From Pseudomonas sp. KBW05 (lineage in GTDB: Bacteria; Pseudomonadota; Gammaproteobacteria; Pseudomonadales; Pseudomonadaceae), in NCBI RefSeq assembly GCF_003852405.1, contig NZ_QAJM01000043.1, forward strand, positions 1 to 45,041: a stretch of DNA of 45,041 nt, given 5' to 3'. Under the pieces are notes generated by a model. The model did not search any database. It was given only the letters and a program-made list of their open reading frames with translations, and had not been told where the DNA came from. Numbering within the stretch: position 1 is the stretch's first letter; the number at the start of each line of letters is the position of its first letter. The position numbers and the translations under genes are program-made. Of the stretch, positions 1 through 9,287 are shown piece by piece.

Positions 1-540
1 CTCGTTCATCCGATTGCGGTAAGGCCTGATTCAGCCATCACTCATTATCCAGGCCGGGATGCCGAGGATGTGACCTGGCAGGATACGATCATTACGTTTC
101 CTGTTGATTCGGGTGTGGCGCCGTTGTACTTGGTGTTCGCCAAGCCCGCTGTCAGGCCTTTAGAAGTAGACACTTATGGCGCGTTCAATGGGCGGCTTCG
201 AGAAGGAATGCATTTGGATCACATGCCCTCTCAGGCAGCCCTGGAGCATTACTTGCTTGGGCACTATCCGCATCTGGGAGAAGCTGATCGCAAACAAGCC
301 ATGAAAAATGCCGCAAGCATCGCCATACCCGCTCGAGTTCACCAGAAATTCAGCGAGACCTATGGGTGGAGAAATAAGAAAGCCAAGCAACATGCGGATG
401 CTGCAGATTTACGAGATGCGGTAGAACGAAATTTTGATGCAGTAAAGCCCTACATGCTCGAAGAGGGATTCAGCAACGCTGACCTTGAAGATGCGCGGGC
501 CAGAATGCACAAAATCAATGAAAAACAGGGGTGGTATTGA
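1..540 (+). CDS. S-type pyocin-like bacteriocin, C-terminal part (5' end outside window)
   Basis: The frame is open from the first base of the window to the TGA at 538-540, so this is the 3' end of a longer gene; a GTG at 70 is only an internal codon. Residues about 24-50 (TWQDTIITFPVDSGVAPLY and following) resemble the segment that closes the S-type pyocin translocation domain in large bacteriocins. After it comes a compact C-terminal domain beginning near DTYGAF, with an LDHMPS motif, an alpha-helical stretch, IPARVHQKFSETYGWRN, and an end in KQGWY. The conserved-looking His and Asp residues suggest a nuclease-like toxin tip, but I do not recognise the exact family and the activity is inference. 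The next gene starts on the last base of the stop codon, as toxin and immunity genes usually do. Base composition is visibly richer in A+T than the rest of the window, which fits horizontal acquisition. Confidence 0.75.
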   Translation, partial: LVHPIAVRPDSAITHYPGRDAEDVTWQDTIITFPVDSGVAPLYLVFAKPAVRPLEVDTYGAFNGRLREGMHLDHMPSQAALEHYLLGHYPHLGEADRKQAMKNAASIAIPARVHQKFSETYGWRNKKAKQHADAADLRDAVERNFDAVKPYMLEEGFSNADLEDARARMHKINEKQGWY

Positions 541-1013
541 TGGACGCGCAAACGATTCGATTGTGGGTCACGAGTTTGGGGGCGAATTATGCAGAATTGA
601 TAGCCGCCCGGAAGATCCCAAATCAACCACTCACAAAGCCATTTGAGGGCAGTAATTGGCCAGCGATGCACCCGGCTGATGGACTTGAGTTGGTTTTCAA
701 TGACGAAACCAAGTGCCTGGAACAGGTCCTGATCACTCTGGTTCCGACGGTCGGTCAGCCGACTTACTCGGGAGATTTGCCGGCTCCATTTTCACTAAAG
801 ATGAATCAGCAAAGTGCGCGTAGCTTTCTGGGAGAACCCATGGCATCGAAAGGTCCTGAAAAAATTCCAGGAGGGCTGGGTGTACGAGGTGGGTGGGACG
901 CATATCGGCTGTCAGGCGACATTCATCCGAATGGCAAAGTCATAATTTGTTATCTTGAGGATCTCTCTGTAAACAACATCTGCTTCTCTCTGGTGATTTC
1001 AAATAAACGCTGA
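540..1013 (+). CDS. Candidate bacteriocin immunity protein (DUF6392-like)
   Basis: A 157-residue cytoplasmic protein without signal peptide or membrane segment. The start is placed at the ATG at 540, which overlaps the toxin TGA by one base (TGATG); AGGGG at 526-530 is a suitable ribosome binding site, and the upstream GTG at 531 is less likely. Recognisable segments are the N-terminal IRLWVTSLGANYAEL, DGLELVF with LITLVPT in the middle, and LGEPMASKGP with GGWDAYRL in the second half. This pattern is like the DUF6392 family, which I recall as small Pseudomonas proteins found next to S-type pyocins; that match is from memory. Its expected job is to bind and neutralise the toxic C-terminal domain encoded just upstream, protecting the producer. 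Translational coupling with the toxin gene supports this role. Confidence 0.65.
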   Translation: MDAQTIRLWVTSLGANYAELIAARKIPNQPLTKPFEGSNWPAMHPADGLELVFNDETKCLEQVLITLVPTVGQPTYSGDLPAPFSLKMNQQSARSFLGEPMASKGPEKIPGGLGVRGGWDAYRLSGDIHPNGKVIICYLEDLSVNNICFSLVISNKR

Positions 1014-1060
1014 ACACAATACAGCCTACCCATTAATCATCGAGCCAAATGCAGTTCAAA

Positions 1061-1088
1061 TGTGGGAGGGCGCAAGCCCGCTCCCACA
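1061..1088. repeat. REP-like palindrome between convergent genes
   Basis: TGTGGGAG at 1061-1068 pairs with CTCCCACA at 1081-1088 around a short GC-rich centre. The arms are the same as those of the two REPINs at 21754-21977. It lies between the ends of the immunity gene and the LysE-type gene and could act as a bidirectional terminator or mRNA 3' stabiliser. Confidence 0.75.
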
Positions 1089-1122
1089 TTTGATCTCCGT
1101 CGATCATGAGGTCGCAGGTGAG

Positions 1123-1752
1123 TCAATTGGGACGCGACATCACCGCCAACCGCACCGCCAACACCGTCAGCACCGTCGCCAGCCCCCATTTCTGTAGCCA
1201 GGCGCTGCTCGGGCGCTTGGCAAAGAAGCGGCTCAGTACACCACCAAACGCGCCCAGCAGTCCGTGAAATACCGCTGCGATCACAGTCAAAACGCCGCCA
1301 AGCACCAGCAATTGCACGGCGATCGATCCCGCCTCTGGCCGCACAAATTGCGGCAAAAACACCACAAAAAACAACAACGCCTTGGGGTTGAGCAAACTGT
1401 TGAGCATCGCTTGCACACTCACGCGCCCAAGGGGTATGCGCTGGGCGTGAGCGGTGTCCAGGCGCGGACTTTTCTGCAAGGTCTTGAACACCAGCCACAG
1501 CAGGTAGACCACCCCCGCATAACGGATCAGGTCAAACGACGGCGGCCAACTCGCCACCAGCGCCGTCACTCCGCTGGCGGTCAACACGGTCAGCAGCAGG
1601 TCAGCCACGCCAATGCCCAGGGCGCAGGCGATGCCGCCGCGCCAGCCGTGGCTCACGCCGTGGCTGATGACAAAGGCCATATTTGGTCCCGGCGATAACA
1701 GCAACAACAGCACCGCACCGCAAAAAACCGCCAGGGTCGCCAGGTCGATCAT
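1123..1752 (-). CDS. LysE/RhtB family amino-acid exporter
   Basis: A 209-residue inner-membrane protein with about six hydrophobic segments. The N-terminal half contains the family hallmark SPGPNMAFVISHG, then GWRGGIACALGIGVAD, and the second half has NPKALLFFVVFLPQF. Members of this family export amino acids, homoserine lactone or small metabolites by proton exchange; the substrate cannot be read from the sequence. The start at 1752 (MIDLATLAVF) is chosen because GGAGG stands about seven bases before it and the protein then has the usual family length; the longer open frame to 1809 would add a non-hydrophobic extension. It is divergent from the iron sigma gene at 1912 and converges on the bacteriocin immunity gene. 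No link with either neighbour is evident. Confidence 0.9.
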   Translation of the reverse strand: MIDLATLAVFCGAVLLLLLSPGPNMAFVISHGVSHGWRGGIACALGIGVADLLLTVLTASGVTALVASWPPSFDLIRYAGVVYLLWLVFKTLQKSPRLDTAHAQRIPLGRVSVQAMLNSLLNPKALLFFVVFLPQFVRPEAGSIAVQLLVLGGVLTVIAAVFHGLLGAFGGVLSRFFAKRPSSAWLQKWGLATVLTVLAVRLAVMSRPN

Positions 1753-1865
1753 GCTCAAGCCTCCACCGAGAAAAACCTGGAGCGTAATCCGCACGCCTTG
1801 GGCAAACAAAAAATTGTGCTGGATACATTGCGCGCCGGTGATTGCTCATTGCCATATTCAACGTC

Positions 1866-1884
1866 TAGAATGCGAAACATTATC
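1866..1884. promoter_or_regulatory. Fur box-like site upstream of sigma gene A
   Basis: The 19 bases at 1866-1884 (TAGAATGCGAAACATTATC) match the Fur consensus GATAATGATAATCATTATC at 14 of 19 positions by hand count, with CATTATC intact at the right end. It lies 27 bases before the chosen sigma start, so iron repression of module A is likely. The site is also in the divergent promoter region of the LysE-type gene. Confidence 0.6.
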
Positions 1885-1911
1885 AATTATGACTGCTGTG
1901 CCAGGATGCCC

Positions 1912-2427
1912 ATGTCGAGCGATCACCCACTGGACCCTGCCGCCATCGGCCAACTGTACCTGGCCCATCACTCCTGGCTGCACGGCTGGTTGAACCGGCG
2001 CACCGGCTGCCGCGAGCATGCCGCCGACCTGGCGCAGGAGACGTTTGTGCGCTTACTCAACGCGCGCAAGCAGCAGACCTTGCAACAACCGCGCGCGTAC
2101 CTGAGCAGCATCGCCCGCAGCCTGATGATCGACGGCTACCGTCGCCGCGAACTGGAACGGGCCTACCTCGAAAGCCTTGCGCATTTCCCACAGGCTGAAG
2201 TGCCGTCGGAAGAAACCCGGCGGCTGATCCTCGACAGCCTGGAGCGCATCGACCGTCTGCTCGACCAACTCAAGCCCCGCGTGCGCGAAGCCTTCCTGCT
2301 CGCCCAATTGGACGGCCTGACCTGCGCGCAAATCGCCCAGCGCCTCGGCGTGTCCAAGGCCACCGTGGAGCGCGACCTGTCCAAGGCGCTGCACGCCTGT
2401 TATCGGTTGCGCTATGCAGAATGCTGA
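1912..2427 (+). CDS. ECF sigma factor, iron-starvation (FecI) type, module A
   Basis: A 171-residue group IV sigma factor. The sigma-2 region is seen in ADLAQETFVRLLNARK and the following PRAYLSSIARSLMIDGYRRRELERAYLE. The sigma-4 helix-turn-helix is at the C-terminus (PRVREAFLLAQLDGL, then IAQRLGVSKATVERDLSKAL). These match the FecI/FpvI/FoxI group, which directs RNA polymerase to the promoter of a partner TonB-dependent receptor. The ATG at 1912 is preferred because AGGA at 1903-1906 precedes it and family members begin just before the sigma-2 region; ATG 1906 is an alternative. Its end overlaps the FecR-type gene by 14 bases, so the two are translated together. A Fur-like box lies upstream. 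The expected target promoter is that of the receptor gene at 3472. Confidence 0.93.
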   Translation: MSSDHPLDPAAIGQLYLAHHSWLHGWLNRRTGCREHAADLAQETFVRLLNARKQQTLQQPRAYLSSIARSLMIDGYRRRELERAYLESLAHFPQAEVPSEETRRLILDSLERIDRLLDQLKPRVREAFLLAQLDGLTCAQIAQRLGVSKATVERDLSKALHACYRLRYAEC

Positions 2428-3364
2428 CCCGCGCCTGGTTGACCAGGCCATCCAGTGGATGATCAAGCTGCGCTTCAATGTCGCCGACGACGCCAGCACC
2501 GCCGCGTTTGAACGCTGGCTGCACAGCAGCGCCGAACACCAGCAGGTGTGGCAGCGCGTGGCGACCATGAATGACGATTTCAACCAACTGCCGGCCCAGC
2601 TCGGGCGCCGCACCCTCAGCGGCGCGCGGCAACGCATCAGTCGCCGTGAAAGCCTGAAACTGCTGGGCCTGGTGGCCGGTGCGGCCGGGTTGACCTGGTT
2701 CGGCCGCGACTACACGCCGCTGCCCGCCCTGGTGGCCGACTACCGCACCGCCACCGGCGAACAGCGACGGGTGACGCTGGACGACGGCAGCCAGGTCCAG
2801 CTCAACAGCGCCACCGCAATCGATAGCACCTTCAATGCAGAACGCCGCAAGGTGCAGTTGCGCCAAGGCGAAATCGTGGTGCAGCCCAGCGGCGACAGTC
2901 GCCCGTTCTGGGTACTGACCCGCAACGCTGACTTGCGTGCCCAAGGCGCACGCTTGCTGGTCCGTGAAGAAGCCCAAGGCACGTTGATCGCGGTGCAGCA
3001 GGGCAGCGTGGCGGTGTTTGCCGACCGCCATGACGCCAGCGCCCGCCAGGTGATCCCGCCCGGCGCATCGGTGCTGATTGACCGCCACAGCATCCGCCCG
3101 CCCATCGCCAACGGCCTCGACCCCTGGGCCTGGAGCGACGGCGTGATCAGCGCCCACAACATGCGCCTGGATGATTTCCTCAGTGAATTGGCGCGCTACC
3201 GCAACGGGCTGGTGCGTTGCAGTGAAGCGGTGGCTGGGTTGCGGGTGTCGGGCACCTATCAGTTGAGCGATACCGACCAGGTGCTGACGCTGGTCGCGCA
3301 ATCGCTCAATGTCGATGTCACCTACCGCAGCCGTTATTGGGTGACCGTCACCCCTCGGGTTTAA
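2414..3364 (+). CDS. FecR-type anti-sigma/sigma regulator, module A
   Basis: A 316-residue single-pass membrane protein. The N-terminal anti-sigma domain (residues 1-70) carries the three spaced tryptophans typical of the family (QWMIKL, FERWL, QVWQRV). A twin arginine at 77-78 (SRRESLKLLG) directly precedes the membrane segment at about 81-96. The periplasmic part has the FecR domain (TATGEQRRVTLDDGSQVQLNS, near 120-140) and a C-terminal STN-like region with LRVSGTYQLSDTD. In this family the cytoplasmic domain binds the sigma factor, and the periplasmic end senses the STN domain of a ligand-loaded receptor; proteolysis then releases the sigma. The start overlaps the sigma gene by 14 bases. 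The receptor gene begins 107 bases downstream on the same strand. Confidence 0.93.
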   Translation: MQNADPRLVDQAIQWMIKLRFNVADDASTAAFERWLHSSAEHQQVWQRVATMNDDFNQLPAQLGRRTLSGARQRISRRESLKLLGLVAGAAGLTWFGRDYTPLPALVADYRTATGEQRRVTLDDGSQVQLNSATAIDSTFNAERRKVQLRQGEIVVQPSGDSRPFWVLTRNADLRAQGARLLVREEAQGTLIAVQQGSVAVFADRHDASARQVIPPGASVLIDRHSIRPPIANGLDPWAWSDGVISAHNMRLDDFLSELARYRNGLVRCSEAVAGLRVSGTYQLSDTDQVLTLVAQSLNVDVTYRSRYWVTVTPRV

Positions 3365-3413
3365 ACCGTCGAAAAATAAATGAGGTGAATTCGCATTGCC
3401 GCTCGACCTGTAA

Positions 3414-3442
3414 GGAAAGGCCGATTAACAGGCCAGTCTTTT
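3414..3442 (+). promoter_or_regulatory. Candidate ECF (FecI-type) promoter of receptor A
   Basis: GGAAAG at 3414-3419 and TCTTTT at 3437-3442 are separated by 17 bases. This resembles the GGAAAT-N17-TCCTTT-like promoters recognised by FecI-group sigma factors. The element is in the gap between the anti-sigma and receptor genes, 30 bases before the receptor start. Confidence 0.45.
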
Positions 3443-3471
3443 TCCACTTCTTTCAGGAGCAGCCCACGGTC

Positions 3472-5958
3472 ATGCAAGCGTTCCCCTCCCCCCGTTCCCC
3501 CCTCAAGCGCGCGGTCCAGGCCGCCCTGCTGGGCGCCTGCCTGAGCGGCGGCGCCCTGCCCCTGGCCGTGCTGGCCGAAACACCGGCCAGTGACAGCCAG
3601 GCCCGCGACTGGAACATCGCCGCCGGTTCCCTGGCCAGTGCCCTGGACCAGTTCGCCCGCCAGGCCGGCATCAGCCTGTCGTATGACGCCAACAGCGTCG
3701 CCGGCAAGACCAGCGCCGGCCTGAATGGCCGCTTCGACCCCGCGCAGGCCCTCGACCAGCTGTTGCGCGGCCAAGGCCTGCAAGCCCAGCGCCAGGGCAA
3801 CAGCACCTGGTTGCTGCTGCCGCAGGTGGCGGACAGCGGCGCGTTGAACCTGGGCGCCACCACCATCACCGGCGACCGCCTGGGCGCCACCACCGAGGGT
3901 ACCGGTTCCTACACCACTGGCGCGGTGACCATCGGCAAAGGCCAACACAGCCTGCGGGAAACGCCGCAATCGGTCAGCGTGATGACCCGCCAATTGATGG
4001 ACGACCAGAACGTCACCACCATCGACGACGTGATGGAGCGCACACCCGGCATCACCAGCTACGAGTCGCCCATGGGTGGCAAGTATTTCTACTCCCGTGG
4101 CTTCAAGATGCTCGGCCAGTACCAGTACGACGGCGTACCGCTGGACATGGGCAAGGACTACGCCCAGGCCGACAGTTTCAGCGCCAACATGGCGATTTAT
4201 GACCGCGTGGAAGTGCTCAAGGGTGCCGCTGGCATGCTCAAGGGTGCCGGCACCGCCAGCGGCGCGGTGAACTTCGTGCGCAAGCGGCCCCAGGCCAAGC
4301 CCACTACCAGCCTGTCGTTGTCCGCCGGCACGTGGGACAACTATCGCGCCGACCTCGACACTGGCGGCCCGCTGAATGACAGCGGCACCGTGCGTGGTCG
4401 TGTGGCGATCAGCCAACAGGATCGCGGCTCGTACATGGACATCGCCAAGCGCAAGGACCAGGCATTCTATGGCGCACTGGACGTCGACCTGAGCCCCGAC
4501 ACCACCCTGGGCATCGGCGCCAGCTACGAAGACGTCGACGCCACCCCGTGCTGGGGCGGCCTGCCGCGTTATGCCGACGGCAAGAGCGCCAACCTCAGCC
4601 GCTCCACCTGCCTGGGCCAGTCCTGGAACGACTGGCAAAGCCGCCGCGCCACCTACTTCGTCGACCTCACCCACGCGCTCAACGACGACTGGAAACTCAA
4701 GGTCGCGGCCGTGCACAGTCGCAACCTGCAAGACACCAAGTACGCCGCCAGCGAAGGCACCATCCAGTACGGCAACCCGGCGCCCACCGCCCTGTCCTAC
4801 GCCGCGCTGATGGACTACGACCACCGCGACTACGGCCTCGACGCCTACCTCGACGGCAAGTTCGAAGCCTTCGGCCTGGAACACGAACTGATCCTCGGCG
4901 CCAACGGCAGCCGTGGCACCCAGGACGATGTGTACGCGATCCAGAACCTGCCGACGCGCCAGGGCATCTACACGCCCAACCACCATTTGCCGGAGCCGGC
5001 CGACAACACCTTCTGGCCGAACATGTACCGTGGCAGCACGATCAAGGAAACCGCCACCCAGTACGGCGCCTACGCCACCTTGCGCCTGCGCCTGGCCGAA
5101 CCGTTGATGTTCATCGTGGGCAGCCGCGTGAGTTGGTACGACAACCGTCGCCAGTCCTACAGCCTGGGCTGGGGCGAGTGGTCACTGCAGGATGCGCACT
5201 CCAAGGAAACCGGCGAAGTCACGCCGTTCGCCGCGCTGATCTATGACCTCAACGAACACCTGTCGGTGTACGCCAGCTACGCGGACATCTTCCAGCCGCA
5301 AAGCGCCTACGCCACCGCCGATGGCGCCGCGCTCAAGCCGAAGATCGGCGACAACTATGAGCTGGGCATCAAGGGCGAATGGTTCGATGGCCGCCTCAAC
5401 AGTTCCCTGGCACTGTTCCGCGCCATCGAGAAAAACGGCGCTGAAACCGACTTCCGCAGCTTCTGTGCAACCTCCGCCGATGGCTTTTGCTACACCGACA
5501 CCGCCCGGGTGCGCGCCCAGGGCGTGGAGGCCGAAGTCAGCGGTGAGTTGCTTGAGCGCTTGCAGGTTTCTGGTGGCTACACCTACACCCAGACCAAGTC
5601 ACTGAAGACCATCGACAGCGCCCTCGAAGGCGGCTCATCCAACACCTACGTGCCTAAACATATGTTGCGGGTGTGGGGCGACTACCAACTCGACGGCGCG
5701 CTGTCGAAGTGGAGCGTGGGCACCGGCGTCAACGCCCAGAGCAGCAACTACCGCATGCAGACCATCAAGTTGGAACAAGCCGGTTACGCGGTGTGGAATG
5801 CACGGGTGGCGTACCGCCTCGACGACACTTGGACCGTCGCCCTCAACGGCAACAATCTGTTCGACAAAAGCTACTACAACACCGTCGGTACAGCATCGTG
5901 GGGCAACTTTTATGGCGAACCGCGCAATTTCACGGTGAGTTTGAAAGGCAACTTCTGA
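3472..5958 (+). CDS. TonB-dependent siderophore receptor/transducer A (STN domain)
   Basis: An 828-residue outer-membrane receptor. The order is: signal peptide (1-36, ending VLAE), STN signalling domain (about 46-117), TonB-box-like stretch TTITG (about 130), plug domain with LRETPQSVSVMTRQLMDDQ, YFYSRGF and YDRVEVLKGAAGML, then a 22-strand-type barrel ending in phenylalanine (TVSLKGNF). It imports a ferric siderophore with TonB energy and signals through STN to the FecR-type protein upstream. Plug and barrel resemble the FpvA/FhuE/FoxA group; the siderophore cannot be named. Predicted extracellular loops hold two cysteine pairs (PCWGG with STCLG, and FCATS with GFCYT), which may form loop disulfides. 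The ATG at 3472 is chosen because it begins a clear signal peptide and CAGGAG lies at 3454-3459; the open frame upstream to 3337 is not secretion-like. Confidence 0.93.
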   Translation: MQAFPSPRSPLKRAVQAALLGACLSGGALPLAVLAETPASDSQARDWNIAAGSLASALDQFARQAGISLSYDANSVAGKTSAGLNGRFDPAQALDQLLRGQGLQAQRQGNSTWLLLPQVADSGALNLGATTITGDRLGATTEGTGSYTTGAVTIGKGQHSLRETPQSVSVMTRQLMDDQNVTTIDDVMERTPGITSYESPMGGKYFYSRGFKMLGQYQYDGVPLDMGKDYAQADSFSANMAIYDRVEVLKGAAGMLKGAGTASGAVNFVRKRPQAKPTTSLSLSAGTWDNYRADLDTGGPLNDSGTVRGRVAISQQDRGSYMDIAKRKDQAFYGALDVDLSPDTTLGIGASYEDVDATPCWGGLPRYADGKSANLSRSTCLGQSWNDWQSRRATYFVDLTHALNDDWKLKVAAVHSRNLQDTKYAASEGTIQYGNPAPTALSYAALMDYDHRDYGLDAYLDGKFEAFGLEHELILGANGSRGTQDDVYAIQNLPTRQGIYTPNHHLPEPADNTFWPNMYRGSTIKETATQYGAYATLRLRLAEPLMFIVGSRVSWYDNRRQSYSLGWGEWSLQDAHSKETGEVTPFAALIYDLNEHLSVYASYADIFQPQSAYATADGAALKPKIGDNYELGIKGEWFDGRLNSSLALFRAIEKNGAETDFRSFCATSADGFCYTDTARVRAQGVEAEVSGELLERLQVSGGYTYTQTKSLKTIDSALEGGSSNTYVPKHMLRVWGDYQLDGALSKWSVGTGVNAQSSNYRMQTIKLEQAGYAVWNARVAYRLDDTWTVALNGNNLFDKSYYNTVGTASWGNFYGEPRNFTVSLKGNF

Positions 5959-6186
5959 TCCCGCGAACGTCCCGGTGGCCGGGCACTTAACGTGCCTTGC
6001 CACCCCCTCTTTGTCCCCCTTTCCTACTTCCATTTGAAAAAGCTTTCCCCGTTCGGCAGGAAAATTCTCACATTTGTTCCTACACTCAAAATCACACCCC
6101 CAGACCGAGTGTTAAGACAAGGAATGTCAAAAAAATGCCGAACGACCTGCAAGCCAAACGCCCTAAACGGCACATCCGCACCATGG

Positions 6187-6200
6187 TCAATTTATTGACA
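6187..6200. promoter_or_regulatory. FleQ-box palindrome upstream of pslA
   Basis: GTCAATTTATTGAC has perfect GTCAAT/ATTGAC arms around two bases, matching the FleQ consensus described for Pseudomonas exopolysaccharide promoters. FleQ is a c-di-GMP-responsive regulator that represses or activates psl and pel. It lies 187 bases before the pslA start codon and overlaps a TTGACA hexamer. Confidence 0.65.
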
Positions 6201-6375
6201 AGGCAGGTTAAGGAAACACTCCCTTAAGTCACCACCCCGCAAATCCCGTCAAATGACGCGCCGCATTTGAATTGGATAGTTGCGTATTACCCAGAGTAGC
6301 CGTAGTTCGACTGGCCTCTAAGCAGCCTGCTGCCTTATTGATCAAACAGCCGAACAGAAAGTCTGGAGTGCAATG

Positions 6376-6382
6376 AGGGATG
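6376..6382 (+). promoter_or_regulatory. Candidate RsmA/RsmE site overlapping the pslA ribosome binding site
   Basis: AGGGATG fits the A-N-GGA-N-G core bound by RsmA/CsrA proteins. It coincides with the GAGGGA ribosome binding site of pslA, and a second GGA (TCTGGAGT) lies some ten bases upstream. RsmA blocks psl translation in P. aeruginosa; whether the same holds here is inference. Confidence 0.45.
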
Positions 6383-6386
6383 CTGT

Positions 6387-7825
<1,439 letters not shown>

Positions 7826-7826
<1 letters not shown>

Positions 7827-9286
7827 TGAACACCCTCAACGGATTGATCCCCTGCATCGTCTCCGGTGGCTCGGGCACGCGGCTGTGGCCGGTGTCGCGG
7901 CAGAACATGCCCAAGCCCTTCATGCGCATGCGTGACGGCCAGAGCCTGCTGCAAAAAACCTTCCAGCGCGCGGCCAAGCTGCCCGGCGTGGAAAGCGTGC
8001 TGACGGTGACCAACCGCGACCTGCTGTTTCGCACCCTGGATGACTACCGCAGCGTGAACAAGGCGCACTTGCCCCTCGACCTGCTGCTGGAGCCGTTCGG
8101 GCGCAACACGGCGGCGGCCATCGCGGTGGCGGCGTTGCATGTACAGGAACACTTCGGCGACGCCGCGCAACTGCTGGTGCTGCCCGCCGACCATTTGATC
8201 CTCAATGAAGTGGCGTTCGCCGAGGCCGTGACCCAGGCCCGCGACCTCGCCGAGGCCGGCTACCTGGTGACCTTCGGCATCCAGCCCGATCACCCCGAAA
8301 CCGGCTTTGGCTATATCGAACAAGGCGAAGCGCTGGGCAGCGGTTATCGGGTCAAACGCTTCGTCGAAAAGCCCGACCTGGCCACCGCCCAGGGCTACCT
8401 CGACGGCGGCAAGCACCTGTGGAACGCGGGCATGTTCTGCTTCAAGGCCGGCACCCTGGTGGACGAACTCGCCCGCCACGCGCCGGACGTACTCACCGCC
8501 GCCAGGGCCGCCCTGGAACACAGCCAGAGCCTGCAAAACAAAACCTCGCGCCAACGGGAACTGGATGCGGATGGCTTCGCCAGCGCGCCGGATATTTCCA
8601 TCGACGTGGCGCTGATGGAGAAGTCCCGCCAAGTCGCCGTGGTGCCCTGCGACATCGGCTGGAGCGACATCGGCTCGTGGGAAGCGCTGCGCCAGCTCAC
8701 CCCCAGCGACGCCCATGGCAACCAGGTCAATGGCGAGGCGATCCTGCATGACGTGCACAACTGCTACATCGACTCGCCCAAGCGCGTCACCGGCGCGGTC
8801 GGCGTGCGCGACCTGATCATCGTCGACACCCCCGACGCGCTGCTGATCGCCGATGCCAACCGCAGCCAGGATGTGCGCTACATCGTCGCCGAACTCAAGC
8901 GCCAGAACCATCCGGCGTACAGCTTGCACCGCACCGTCACCCGGCCGTGGGGCACCTACACGGTGCTGGAGGAAAGCAGCCGCTTCAAGATCAAGCGCAT
9001 CGTGGTCAAGCCCCAGGGCTCGCTGTCGTTGCAGATGCACCATCACCGCAGCGAGCACTGGGTGGTGGTCAGCGGCGCGGCGCAGATCACCAATGGCGAG
9101 CGCGAGTTCCTGATCAACGCCAACGAGTCCACCTACATCCCGGCCGGGCACAAACACCGGCTGACCAACCCCGGCATCATCGACCTGGTGATGATCGAGG
9201 TGCAGAGCGGCGAGTACCTGGGCGAGGACGACATCGTGCGCTTCGACGACATCTACGGGCGCGCCCCGGCCGACGTGAAAAAATGA
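7826..9286 (+). CDS. pslB: PslB, mannose-1-phosphate guanylyltransferase / mannose-6-phosphate isomerase
   Basis: A 486-residue bifunctional type II PMI-GMP enzyme. The N-terminal nucleotidyltransferase has the signature GGSGTRLWPVSR at 14-25, PKPF near 29-32 and FVEKPD further on. The C-terminal cupin isomerase domain has RPWGTYTVLEESSRFKIKR, QMHHHRSEHWVVVSG and HRLTNPG with its metal-binding histidines. It converts fructose-6-phosphate to mannose-6-phosphate and makes GDP-mannose from mannose-1-phosphate, supplying the main Psl sugar. AAGGAGG at 7812-7818 precedes the ATG at 7826, which overlaps the pslA stop (TGATG). AlgA and WbpW share this fold, so the psl name comes from position. Confidence 0.95.
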
Positions 9287-9287
9287 C

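Larger units (their letters stand above)
5959..6386 (+). other. Intergenic regulatory region upstream of pslA (428 bp)
   Basis: No convincing gene is present. A CCGGG-type inverted repeat just after the receptor stop (5971-5983) is a weak terminator candidate without a T tract. The region then becomes AT-rich and contains the FleQ-like palindrome at 6187-6200, a shorter palindrome GTCAAATGAC at 6248-6257, and the pslA leader with the RsmA/RsmE-like motif at 6376-6382. TTGACA at 6196-6201 overlaps the FleQ palindrome, but I see no good -10 at the right distance, so the promoter cannot be placed. Confidence 0.7.

Noticed and set aside
1037-1698. Open frames on both strands overlapping the LysE-type gene
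   Set aside because: They lack transmembrane pattern and start signals, while the 1752-1123 frame matches the exporter family throughout.
5971-5995. GC-rich inverted repeat after receptor A as a rho-independent terminator
   Set aside because: The stem is only five base pairs and no T tract follows; kept only as a remark in the intergenic entry.
6121-6228. Short open frames with basic peptides in the pslA upstream region, such as the one starting at the ATG near 6136
   Set aside because: No well-spaced ribosome binding site, low-complexity composition, and the frame crosses the FleQ-like palindrome; more likely untranslated leader or promoter DNA.
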